Positions 5,889 to 11,511 of a DNA stretch of 12,454 nt are shown here, one piece after another. How positions within the stretch are numbered: the stretch's first letter is position 1; each line of letters starts with the position of its first letter. The DNA lies in assembly GCA_902462525.1 (NCBI GenBank), contig CABQCA010000061.1:1-12454 (forward strand). The letters are read 5' to 3'. The position numbers and the translations under genes were made by a program. The stretch comes from an uncultured Porphyromonadaceae bacterium. GTDB taxonomy: Bacteria; Bacteroidota; Bacteroidia; Bacteroidales; Muribaculaceae. The notes under the pieces are model-generated. The model was not told the DNA's origin, did not search any database, and saw nothing but the letters and a program-made list of their open reading frames with translations.

Positions 5889-7769
5889 ATGCGATTTGAT
5901 TTCGATATAATAGTAGTAGGTGCCGGTCATGCCGGCTGCGAGGCCGCTCATGCAGCGGCTGTCCTTGGCGCGCGTACCCTTTTGATTACAATGGATATGA
6001 ACAAGATAGCGCAGATGAGCTGTAACCCGGCTATAGGCGGTATCGCAAAAGGGCAGATAGTTCGAGAAATCGACGCTCTCGGTGGTCTGATGGGTATTGT
6101 GGCCGACCGCACAAGCATACAGTTCCGTATGCTGAACCGCAGTAAGGGTCCGGCAATGTGGAGCCCGCGTATTCAGGCCGACCGCAACAAGTACAGCGCT
6201 ATGATGCGCGAAATGCTCGAAAACACGCCTAATCTGTCGATGTGGCAGGGGAATGTAGATTCTCTTACCTTTGGCGACAACGGCGCTCTGAGCGGTGTTA
6301 AAACGAGCGAGGGAGCTATGTTTTCGGCGTCGCGTGTGGTGCTGACGAACGGTACATTCCTCGGCGGCCTCATGCACATAGGACGTGTGCAGTTCGAAGG
6401 CGGACGAATTTCCGAACCCGCATCGCATGGTCTGACCGAACAACTGCGAAGCATGGGCTTCGATACGGCGCGAATGAAGACCGGGACGCCGATGCGCCTC
6501 GACGGACGTACCATTGATTTCAGCAAGGCCACGCCACAGGCCGGCGAGGACGATTTCCATCATTTTTCGTATCTTCCCGAAGTAAGGAGGACATTGCGCC
6601 AGCGCGAGTGCTATACCGTGTACACCAATGCCGAAACCTGTGAGATTCTGCGAAAAGGTCTGCCCGATTCCCCGCTTTACAATGGCCAGATTCAAAGCAT
6701 AGGGCCACGCTATTGCCCGTCGATAGAGACAAAGATTGTCACTTTTGCCGACAAGACAGAACACCAGCTGTTCCTCGAGCCGGAAGGCGAGACAACACAG
6801 GAGTACTATGTCAACGGCTTCTCCTCGTCGATGCCGATGGAAATACAGATTGCGGCCATATCCACCGTGCCGGCGCTCGCCGACGCTCAGCTCTACCGTG
6901 CCGGCTACGCGATAGAGTACGATTTCTTCGATCCTACACAGCTGCGTCATACTCTTGAAACACGCCTTGTCCCGGGTCTGTATTTTGCCGGACAAATCAA
7001 CGGCACCACAGGTTATGAAGAAGCCGCTGGGCAAGGCCTTGTCGCAGGTGCCAATGCTGCTCTGAGTCTGTTTGGGCGGGAACCTCTGTTGTTTGCCCGC
7101 GATCAGGCTTATATCGGCGTGCTTATCGACGATCTTGTGACAAAAGGCGTCGACGAACCGTACCGTATGTTCACCAGCAGGGCAGAGTACCGTATTCTTC
7201 TGCGGCAGGACGATGCCGATATGCGCCTAACACCACTGGCTTATTCCATCGGTCTGGCCGATGAACACCGCTATCGGCTGCTTGAAGAAAAACGTCGTTT
7301 ACGCGACGCCATCATAGCTCTTGCCGATGAGCTCACCGTGCGTCCATCGGAAGTAGATCGACTGATGTCCGACAGCGGTACCAGTGCGCTGCGTCAGGGC
7401 GTGAAACTGCGTTCGCTCATCGAACGTCCGCAGCTTACCATCGGTGCCATTGCCCGGTATGTAGAGCCGCTGCAACAACTCATCGAGAGCTTGCCGGATG
7501 ACAGGCGGGAAGAAATTGTGGAGGCGGCCGAAATACTCATAAAGTACGAGGGCTACATAGCCCGCGAACGGCTTGTGGCTGAAAAACTGCATCGTCTGGA
7601 AGATGTGAAGCTGTCACCCGACACAGATTATAGCCTGATTAAAGCACTGTCGACGGAGGCTCGGCAGAAGCTCGACCGCCATAAGCCTGCCAGCGTAGGC
7701 GAAGCATCGCGAATACCGGGAGTATCTCCGAGCGATGTGAGCATACTTCTGCTGCTGATGAACAGATAG
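5889..7769 (+). CDS. mnmG: tRNA uridine-5-carboxymethylaminomethyl(34) synthesis enzyme MnmG (GidA)
   Basis: A full-length 626-residue FAD protein. With MnmE it installs the carboxymethylaminomethyl group on wobble U34 of several tRNAs. The dinucleotide-binding motif GAGHAGCEAA lies at 11-20 in the N-terminal Rossmann fold. MSCNPAIGGIAKG at 43-55 carries Cys45, and RYCPSIE carries Cys276, equivalent to the two functionally important cysteines of the E. coli enzyme. GRVQFEGGRISEPASHGLTEQL follows at about 165-186. The C-terminal domain ends with KYEGYIARE, LSTEAR and SRIPGVSPSDVSILLLLM, the helical region that contacts MnmE and tRNA. No frameshift or missing motif. The ATG follows an A-rich leader (AACTAAAAAGA). 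It lies behind ybeY on the same strand, and a parS-like palindrome starts two bases after its stop codon. Confidence 0.97.
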   Translation: MRFDFDIIVVGAGHAGCEAAHAAAVLGARTLLITMDMNKIAQMSCNPAIGGIAKGQIVREIDALGGLMGIVADRTSIQFRMLNRSKGPAMWSPRIQADRNKYSAMMREMLENTPNLSMWQGNVDSLTFGDNGALSGVKTSEGAMFSASRVVLTNGTFLGGLMHIGRVQFEGGRISEPASHGLTEQLRSMGFDTARMKTGTPMRLDGRTIDFSKATPQAGEDDFHHFSYLPEVRRTLRQRECYTVYTNAETCEILRKGLPDSPLYNGQIQSIGPRYCPSIETKIVTFADKTEHQLFLEPEGETTQEYYVNGFSSSMPMEIQIAAISTVPALADAQLYRAGYAIEYDFFDPTQLRHTLETRLVPGLYFAGQINGTTGYEEAAGQGLVAGANAALSLFGREPLLFARDQAYIGVLIDDLVTKGVDEPYRMFTSRAEYRILLRQDDADMRLTPLAYSIGLADEHRYRLLEEKRRLRDAIIALADELTVRPSEVDRLMSDSGTSALRQGVKLRSLIERPQLTIGAIARYVEPLQQLIESLPDDRREEIVEAAEILIKYEGYIARERLVAEKLHRLEDVKLSPDTDYSLIKALSTEARQKLDRHKPASVGEASRIPGVSPSDVSILLLLMNR

Positions 7770-7771
7770 TG

Positions 7772-7789
7772 TTGTTCCACGTGGAACAA
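7772..7789. promoter_or_regulatory. parS-like centromere site (ParB-binding palindrome)
   Basis: TTGTTCCACGTGGAACAA is a perfect 18-bp palindrome whose inner 16 bases, TGTTCCACGTGGAACA, fit chromosomal parS (TGTTnCACGTG core and its symmetric GTTCCACGTGGAAC form known from other bacteria). It has no loop and no T-tract, so it is not a terminator. It begins two bases after the mnmG stop codon (7767-7769). mnmG/gidA is often near oriC, where parS sites cluster. I found no other CACGTG-centred palindrome in the window. Confidence 0.8.
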
Positions 7790-7836
7790 TCGGGAGGTAA
7801 ACATAGAAAAATCAAATAATTATAAAAGGATATTTA

Positions 7837-8355
7837 ATGGAATACATCAAGTCAAAAATCCGCGACGTGCAGGATTTCCCTTCGAAGGGTATTCTTTTCA
7901 AGGATCTCACTACGGCTTTCAAAGATCCGCGAGCGCTTCACATCATCGGCTGGGATCTGTCGCAGCTCTATCGCGACAAGGGTGTCACCAAAGTCGTTGG
8001 TATCGAATCGCGCGGCTTCATCGGCGGCTCTATCCTCGCCTTTGAACTCGGCGCGGGCTTTGTGCCTTGCCGCAAGCCTGGCAAACTCCCGGCCGACACA
8101 ATCCGTCAGGAATATGCCAAGGAATACGGCACCGATGTCATCGAAATCCATCGCGATGCCATCGGCCCCGACGACATCGTGGTGATTCACGACGATGTCC
8201 TCGCTACCGGAGGAACTATGGCAGCTGCCTATAAACTGGTGAAAAGCCTCAACCCGAAAAAAATCTACATTAATTTTATCATCGAGTTGGGCGCCCTCAA
8301 CGGTCGTGCTGCCCTTCCGGCTGATGCCGAGGTTAGCTCGCTGATTGTTTATTGA
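7837..8355 (+). CDS. apt: Adenine phosphoribosyltransferase
   Basis: A 172-residue protein of typical Apt length. It makes AMP from adenine and PRPP in cytoplasmic purine salvage. Features: IRDVQDFPSKGILFKDLTTAF at 8-28, GIESRGFIGGSILA at 55-68, the CRKPGKLP loop at 78-85, and the PRPP-binding motif VVIHDDVLATGGTMAAA at 115-131, with the Asp-Asp pair at 119-120. The start is supported by one of the few clear ribosome-binding sites here, AAAAGGA at 7824-7830, six bases before the ATG. The parS-like site separates it from mnmG; no convincing TAnnTTTG promoter was seen, so expression by read-through from mnmG is possible. A strong terminator follows. Confidence 0.95.
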   Translation: MEYIKSKIRDVQDFPSKGILFKDLTTAFKDPRALHIIGWDLSQLYRDKGVTKVVGIESRGFIGGSILAFELGAGFVPCRKPGKLPADTIRQEYAKEYGTDVIEIHRDAIGPDDIVVIHDDVLATGGTMAAAYKLVKSLNPKKIYINFIIELGALNGRAALPADAEVSSLIVY

Positions 8356-8378
8356 CCTGATTGCAACGATCGCAGCAA

Positions 8379-8407
8379 AAAAAGGCGTCGGTTCACGGCG
8401 CCTTTTT
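8379..8407 (+). terminator. Intrinsic terminator after apt
   Basis: The stem AAAAAGGCG (8379-8387) pairs with CGCCTTTTT (8399-8407) and extends inward by a T-G pair and two C-G pairs around loop GTTCA. The 3' arm supplies the T-tract. It begins 24 bases after the apt stop codon. Confidence 0.88.
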
Positions 8408-8435
8408 CTATTATTGCCGGAAAATCGTGCGAAAA

Positions 8436-8467
8436 GTTGCATGTGAAAGAAAAAACGCTTACCTTTG
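8436..8467 (+). promoter_or_regulatory. Promoter of tRNA-Ser
   Basis: GTTG at 8436-8439 (one mismatch to TTTG) and TACCTTTG at 8460-8467 (matches TAnnTTTG) are 20 bp apart. The tRNA begins 17 bases after the -7 box. Confidence 0.7.
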
Positions 8468-8483
8468 CACCGCAATACCACAA

Positions 8484-8571
<88 letters not shown>

Positions 8572-8585
8572 ACAATAAAGTTAAT

Positions 8586-8625
8586 TCCGCTGCAAGTCAA
8601 AAAAACTTACAGCGGATTTGATTTT
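8586..8625 (+). terminator. Hairpin terminator now downstream of tRNA-Ser
   Basis: TCCGCTG (8586-8592) pairs with CAGCGGA (8610-8616), continued after a C-A mismatch by AAGT (8594-8597) with ACTT (8605-8608); an A-rich loop joins them and ATTTGATTTT follows. It probably terminates the tRNA transcript and would have arrived with the island. Confidence 0.6.
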
Positions 8626-8630
8626 GTGTA

Positions 8631-8689
8631 CATACAAAAATCCATACAAATGGTACAGTATCATGGAAAATCAAAAGAAGGAAAGATGA
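8631..8689 (+). other. Left island end: direct repeat and eight-codon ORF stub
   Basis: CATACAAA occurs at 8631-8638 and 8643-8650 (12-bp period). At 8663-8689 an ATG opens an eight-codon frame (MENQKKER) ending in TGA. An integrase gene and its binding sites would normally lie next to the tRNA, so this might be what is left of them. That reading is inference; the stub is too short to identify. Confidence 0.2.
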
Positions 8690-8727
8690 TATTGTGAATT
8701 ATCATAGAGCCTAATAAAGTTTCTTGA

Positions 8728-8761
8728 CTAAAGGGGTATCTAAAATGGTAACCCCTTTTAG
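8728..8761. terminator. Hairpin, possible bidirectional terminator
   Basis: AAAGGGGT (8730-8737) pairs with ACCCCTTT (8751-8758), extendable by CT/AG with one bulged base. Inside it, ATCTAAAA (8738-8745) is complementary to TTTTAGAT (8756-8763), so two alternative pairings overlap. No intact gene clearly ends here. Confidence 0.35.
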
Positions 8762-8868
8762 ATTGCCCCCATGTTCAAGATTGTAGTGGTGGACAGTCGA
8801 ACAGGCATCTTAAGGATGATACCACGCTGGAGCAGTTGCGTCGTTTCTGTGAGGTGTGCAAGGAGTGA
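8752..8868 (+). pseudogene. Possible C-terminal gene fragment, unrecognised
   Basis: An open frame without a start codon ends HLKDDTTLEQLRRFCEVCKE before TGA at 8866-8868. The composition looks like a soluble protein tail, but there is no start, promoter or family match I can name. The opposite strand is also open here, so coding is uncertain. Confidence 0.2.
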
Positions 8869-9035
8869 TGGGGAATCACGGCTTTGCAAATCTTCATTCC
8901 GTCAACGATGGTAGGCACCATGCCAAAGTCTTCTTTGAACACGGAAGCCGAGTTGACAGTGAACGCGGCGCGGGCCTCGAAGACCGGAAGTGTCTCGACG
9001 GAGTTAAAATTGAGGTCGGAAAAAGATAAGTCCAT
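8775..9035 (-). pseudogene. Possible truncated ORF of unknown function
   Basis: An 86-codon frame starting at 9035. The first 50 residues (MDLSFSDLNFNSVETLPVFEARAAFTVNSAS and on to about VDGMKICK) look protein-like; the rest (SQKRRNCSSVVSSLRC) looks like antisense of another frame, suggesting a broken gene. The ATG lies inside the 9030-9067 hairpin, odd for a real start. No signal peptide, domain or family recognised. It may be only chance reading frame in island debris. Confidence 0.25.
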
Positions 9036-9067
9036 AACTTGCTGAGATTTTCAGCGAAGTTATGGAC
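9020..9067 (-). terminator. Long hairpin terminator after the secreted island protein
   Basis: On the minus strand GTCCATAACTT (9067-9057) and GCTGA (9055-9051) pair with TCAGC and AAGTTATGGAC (9045-9030): 16 bp with one bulged base and a five-base loop, followed by TTATCTTTTT. It lies 31 bases after the stop codon of the 9098-9892 gene. Confidence 0.7.
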
Positions 9068-9097
9068 CGTATGAGTTTACCGAAAAGACGCCTTATT

Positions 9098-9892
9098 TTA
9101 AGTGTTGTCCTGCCCACGGCTCGTGGGAATGGGCAAATCTATTTTGGGAGAGCTGTATCGGCCGCGGATATAGTAGACCGGCACGATTCGTCGCATCACG
9201 TCCAAGTCATTAATGGCTTGCACTACCTTTTCGTCGACTGTTGCATCGCCACTGCCGCGCACCACGTCCGCAGTACATTCCGTGGGATTACCATCGGCAT
9301 CAAAGTCCTGATATCCAATGCGCAGTATCATTCGCTTGGGAACGAAGCCGAAGTCGATAGAGTCGATTACCCTCCGTGCCTCGCCTTCGGCAACGGGGTT
9401 AATCACGCGGTTATGATACACTTTTCTATCTTTCACCACACCATCTTCAACAACGACATATTCTTCATTTTCCCAATCCGACTTCCAATCCATGTGCACG
9501 TAACGCACGAAATCGCCCGAAACTACACGAAGCGTATCGCTAACCCAGTCGGCAAAATATCCCGAAGCCGTGCGACGCGAGGCATAGATATCATGGATTG
9601 CAATCGGAACAAATCTGTTGTCCTCCCTGCCTCCGACCATGACGCTGTCAAGAAAGAGTGAGTCACGCTCAATCTTCCAATGTCCTATATATCCGCGCCA
9701 TAAAGCTGTGCTGGTCAGCTTATTGGGAATGCGCTCCTTAAGGTTGGAGAAAGAAACGCTGTCTAGTTCAAGAAGACAGGTAGCCATCCCCTTGCCGACC
9801 CCATTATCGACAATCTTCTCCGTAATCTGTGCCGTGGCAAAAGCCGCCATGACCATAGCCCCGCCAAGCACAACTGAAAATAATCGTTTCAT
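9098..9892 (-). CDS. Secreted protein of unknown function
   Basis: A 264-residue protein with a clear signal peptide (MKRLFSVVLGGAMVMAAFATA, cleavage likely after ATA at about 21). There is no lipobox Cys, so a soluble periplasmic or secreted protein is likelier than a lipoprotein. The mature part is rich in charged and beta-type segments (SDTLRVVSGDFVRYVHMDWKSDWENEEYVVV, PKRMILRIGYQDFDADGNPTECTADVV). I recognise no domain or catalytic motif. The opposite-strand frame 9062-9661 is longer than most shadows, but the signal peptide, the terminator at 9020-9067 and the sensible composition favour the minus strand. It lies within the putative island, next to a small membrane ORF and a toxin/antitoxin-like pair on the same strand, without obvious co-transcription. 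A hairpin lies in its leader. Confidence 0.65.
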   Translation of the reverse strand: MKRLFSVVLGGAMVMAAFATAQITEKIVDNGVGKGMATCLLELDSVSFSNLKERIPNKLTSTALWRGYIGHWKIERDSLFLDSVMVGGREDNRFVPIAIHDIYASRRTASGYFADWVSDTLRVVSGDFVRYVHMDWKSDWENEEYVVVEDGVVKDRKVYHNRVINPVAEGEARRVIDSIDFGFVPKRMILRIGYQDFDADGNPTECTADVVRGSGDATVDEKVVQAINDLDVMRRIVPVYYIRGRYSSPKIDLPIPTSRGQDNT

Positions 9893-9935
9893 ATCAAATT
9901 CATTAAATTAAATTTTAGCAGCAGAGAACTAGCGA

Positions 9936-9970
9936 GTGAAGGCTATTCGCTTAATCAGGATAACCTTCAC
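9936..9970 (-). promoter_or_regulatory. Hairpin in the leader of the secreted island gene
   Basis: GTGAAGG (9936-9942) pairs with CCTTCAC (9964-9970), extended after one mismatch by TAT/ATA, with a 13-base loop. It lies about 45-80 nt upstream of the start codon. If transcription starts at the box near 10030, this would be leader RNA structure; function unknown. Confidence 0.35.
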
Positions 9971-10029
9971 AAGGTCGGCATTTAGAAGTAGCGAGATTAG
10001 ATTTCATAAGCTCGTATAATGATTCTTCG

Positions 10030-10037
10030 CAAATTTA
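10030..10037 (-). promoter_or_regulatory. Possible -7 box for the secreted island gene
   Basis: On the minus strand TAAATTTG matches TAnnTTTG, but no good TTTG box stands about 20 bp further upstream, and the implied leader is about 130 nt. A match of this size can arise by chance in AT-rich DNA. Confidence 0.3.
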
Positions 10038-10071
10038 CGGAAAAATCCTGAGATTTTTATCTAAATTTGTG

Positions 10072-10121
10072 AAACAAAACCACAAGTTATGGACATTTCT
10101 TTTCAGTCCATTGCCTGTTGG
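10072..10121 (-). terminator. Hairpin terminator after the small membrane ORF
   Basis: On the minus strand ATGGAC (10111-10106) pairs with GTCCAT (10094-10089), with weaker outer pairing of CCAACA with TGTGG, followed by TTTTGTTT. It is positioned just past the stop of the small ORF at 10140. Confidence 0.5.
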
Positions 10122-10139
10122 ATTATGAAGTAGCACACT

Positions 10140-10319
10140 TTATTCTGTGCCGAGGATAATGTCGTCAATTCCCCAACAGATAAAGACAGATACAAAAATT
10201 ACTACGAATAAGCGCAAAGGCTTAGACTTTATAATTTTAAACCTGTCACAAATCCACTGCAGAAATGCTGATACTATCGCGATTGTTAGATAGACATACC
10301 AATGAGCAATAATGATGAT
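10140..10319 (-). CDS. Small two-helix membrane ORF, no ATG (possibly a fragment)
   Basis: A 59-codon frame runs from an in-frame TAA (10320-10322) to TAA at 10140-10142. It encodes two hydrophobic helices, about residues 1-22 (AHWYVYLTIAIVSAFLQWI) and 38-50 (LFVVIFVSVFICWGI), joined by a basic loop CDRFKIIKSKPLR, with an acidic end DDIILGTE. That is the layout of a real small inner-membrane protein. There is no ATG, GTG or TTG in frame; only ATC/ATT codons open it. It may use a rare ATT start, or be the 3' part of a gene broken by a frameshift, since the neighbouring frame upstream is also open. A candidate terminator follows. Function unknown. Confidence 0.4.
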   Translation of the reverse strand: MIIIAHWYVYLTIAIVSAFLQWICDRFKIIKSKPLRLFVVIFVSVFICWGIDDIILGTE

Positions 10320-10413
10320 TTATATTTGAAGTTTTTCTTATTAGACGCGAAATTAAGCCAATAATTGCATATAACTCCAATATAATCAACCGGCCTTAGC
10401 GAGCATCAAAGCA

Positions 10414-10680
10414 TCACTCAACTGTAATTATCGGTTGTCCAAAAAACGAGGAAAGCATAACGAGAGTGGAAAGGGTGAAATTATGCTGTCCACTCAGCCA
10501 CTTGGTGATTTCACACGGACGCTTACCAATTGAGCGGGCAAATTCGGCTTTTGACAACCCTTTTTGGGTCATAAGGTCATAAATTCTATTGGACACAGCC
10601 ATTTCCATATCCACCTCTCTGTGGATATTATCCGGTATAGATGACACTATACTATTGTATTCTTCAAAGGCCGTCTTCAT
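10414..10680 (-). CDS. XRE-family HTH protein, probable antitoxin
   Basis: An 88-residue protein with a Cro/C1-type helix-turn-helix at about residues 33-82: IYDLMTQKGLSKAEFARSIGKRPCEITKWLSGQHNFTLSTLVMLSSFFG. The segments GLSKAEFARSIG, CEITKWLSGQHN and TLSTLVMLSSFFG follow the usual spacing. Its ATG overlaps the TGA of the preceding gene (ATGA, 10677-10680), so translation is probably coupled. Toxin first and HTH antitoxin second is the order seen in HigBA-type pairs. By analogy it would bind both its partner and the shared promoter, repressing it. Antitoxin identity is inferred from domain and context; it could be another small regulator. No clear terminator follows. Confidence 0.75.
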   Translation of the reverse strand: MKTAFEEYNSIVSSIPDNIHREVDMEMAVSNRIYDLMTQKGLSKAEFARSIGKRPCEITKWLSGQHNFTLSTLVMLSSFFGQPIITVE

Positions 10681-11147
10681 ATATCAAATGTTTTGTCGGT
10701 TTCAATTTCATTCTCGGTAATGGTAATGGTTCCATCCTTCACACCTTCTTTGATAAGCTTGTCAAAGTTTTGCAGGGTGACCACAAATCCACGCAGCTCA
10801 TCATCTTCATCATAGGTGCGCGTTTTCTTGACTCCTCCATTTCCGAGTATAAGTATGCTGTCTGAGAGTCGCAGGCAATACAGGCGCAACTTTGTTTTAA
10901 CGACTGGGAGCGCACAGACTCGGTCGCTCATCTTTCCTTCCGGGCGAAAGAAACGCTCCAAAGCTCCAAGATCAGCTATGCTTTCAACAAACTTGGCTAT
11001 ACGGGCCAAATCTTCATTATAAGTAGCGTCGTCCTTGAAACGATTATAGAAACGAAGATATTCCCCTTTATCCTCAGTGATGAACTGAATAGTGTAAAGG
11101 GTGCAGTTACGGTCTTTGTTTAGCTGTACAAGTTCTGCTTCGCTCAT
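10677..11147 (-). CDS. Probable HigB/Gp49-like toxin of a toxin-antitoxin pair
   Basis: A 156-residue protein starting MSEAELVQLNKDRNC, overlapping the downstream HTH gene by four bases. The core about residues 73-112 (GKMSDRVCALPVVKTKLRLYCLRLSDSILILGNGGVKKT) resembles the central strands of RelE/HigB/Gp49-type mRNA-cleaving toxins, where a KLRLxxxxxxxxxILLHGFxKKT pattern is common. The family assignment is tentative: it is longer than typical HigB and the rest is not recognised. It has its own promoter with a short inverted repeat over the -33 region, which would fit autoregulation by the antitoxin. Alternative: a hypothetical protein with an unrelated role next to a regulator. Confidence 0.6.
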   Translation of the reverse strand: MSEAELVQLNKDRNCTLYTIQFITEDKGEYLRFYNRFKDDATYNEDLARIAKFVESIADLGALERFFRPEGKMSDRVCALPVVKTKLRLYCLRLSDSILILGNGGVKKTRTYDEDDELRGFVVTLQNFDKLIKEGVKDGTITITENEIETDKTFDI

Positions 11148-11179
11148 AATATATGTATGTCTCTTTGTCTTAATAACGG

Positions 11180-11212
11180 CAAAGTTACGAAAATGTTTTA
11201 TTTATAAGTAAA
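11180..11212 (-). promoter_or_regulatory. Promoter of the toxin/antitoxin-like pair
   Basis: On the minus strand TAACTTTG (11187-11180) matches TAnnTTTG, with TTTA (11212-11209) as a near -33 box 21 bp upstream. The start codon at 11147 follows with a leader of about 25-30 nt, like that of the PpiD gene. Confidence 0.6.
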
Positions 11213-11214
11213 TA
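11199..11214. promoter_or_regulatory. Candidate operator of the toxin/antitoxin-like pair
   Basis: TATTTA and TAAATA form a 6-bp inverted repeat with a four-base spacer across the -33 region. HTH antitoxins often repress from such sites, but the AT-rich sequence makes chance palindromes likely. Confidence 0.25.
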
Positions 11215-11232
11215 CTGGTCGCTTTTTTTGAG

Positions 11233-11386
11233 TTAAAGTCTCATGATTATCTCCAACACCTCATTGAGTTTGTCTGTCGGGAGCCGCTTGATGTACTGGG
11301 CGCGGGCTTCGAGGTTGCTTTGGCAAAGCAAATCTTTGGCGATGATTGGTCTTTTTGGTTACGACATCGAGCATATCGCTGTTGAG
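11233..11386 (-). pseudogene. C-terminal gene fragment cut by the right junction, with a frameshift
   Basis: The minus-strand frame ending TAA at 11233-11235 reads AKDLLCQSNLEARAQYIKRL then PTDKLNEVLEIIMRL, a plausible helical C-terminus. Further upstream the frame has a stop, while the adjacent frame reads SDMLDVVTKKTNH, consistent with one gene broken by an indel near 11345. The reading stops at the candidate right attachment repeat, so the gene's 5' part is missing. I cannot name the family. Confidence 0.4.
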
Positions 11387-11388
11387 AT

Positions 11389-11400
11389 CTCTCTCTCCGC
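11389..11400 (+). repeat. Candidate right attachment repeat
   Basis: CTCTCTCTCCGC duplicates the tRNA-Ser 3' end and is followed by AACAA, as in the tRNA flank apart from one missing C. The preceding GTTGAGATC also resembles pieces of the tRNA (GTTGAG and ATC), hinting at a tRNA remnant, but that part may be chance. Confidence 0.5.
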
Positions 11401-11433
11401 AACAAGAGCAGCCTGCAGGGCTGCTCTTGTTTT
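11401..11433 (+). terminator. Strong intrinsic terminator without an upstream plus-strand gene
   Basis: A perfect 12-bp stem AACAAGAGCAGC (11401-11412) and GCTGCTCTTGTT (11420-11431), plus one inner C-G pair, ends in TTTT. No plus-strand gene lies upstream until tRNA-Ser. It starts directly after the candidate right attachment repeat, so it is best read as the displaced tRNA-Ser terminator. Confidence 0.85.
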
Positions 11434-11458
11434 AACGAAACGTTTAGAGGAGAGTGCA

Positions 11459-11487
11459 TTGCTGAAGCTGAAATTTCATTATATTTG
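11459..11487 (+). promoter_or_regulatory. Promoter of the HEXXH gene
   Basis: TATATTTG at 11480-11487 matches TAnnTTTG; TTG at 11459-11461 stands 18 bp upstream as a partial -33 box. The start codon is 24 bases after the -7 box. Confidence 0.6.
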
Positions 11488-11511
11488 CAAGAAATCTAAT
11501 ATCAGCACATT

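Larger units (their letters stand above)
8572..11400. mobile_element. Putative decayed genomic island inserted at the 3' end of tRNA-Ser
   Basis: CTCTCTCTCCGC at the tRNA end (8558-8569) recurs at 11389-11400; both copies are followed by AACAA, after an extra C on the left. The right copy abuts a strong plus-strand terminator (11401-11433) with no plus-strand gene behind it, as expected for the original tRNA terminator. The roughly 2.8 kb between holds minus-strand accessory genes: a secreted protein, a small membrane ORF, a toxin/antitoxin-like pair and gene fragments, unlike the housekeeping genes to the left. No integrase survives, so this would be a deletion remnant. The CT-rich repeat is low complexity, which limits certainty. 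Confidence 0.5.

Noticed and set aside
5880..7034. Minus-strand open frame of 384 codons
   Set aside because: Lies wholly opposite mnmG, which is complete and unmistakable.
7772..7789. Palindrome after mnmG as a terminator
   Set aside because: No loop and no T-tract; the sequence fits parS instead.
9062..9661. Plus-strand frame of 199 codons in the island
   Set aside because: The opposite strand has a signal peptide, sensible composition and a terminator; the plus frame starts inside the hairpin at 9030-9067 and has no promoter.
9030..10094. GTCCATAACTT (9030-9040) and AAGTTATGGAC (10084-10094) as terminal inverted repeats of an insertion sequence around the secreted protein gene
   Set aside because: No transposase or target duplication; an 11-base match somewhere in 12 kb is expected by chance (roughly 12454 squared / 2 / 4^11, about 18 pairs), and both copies lie in hairpins that work as terminators.
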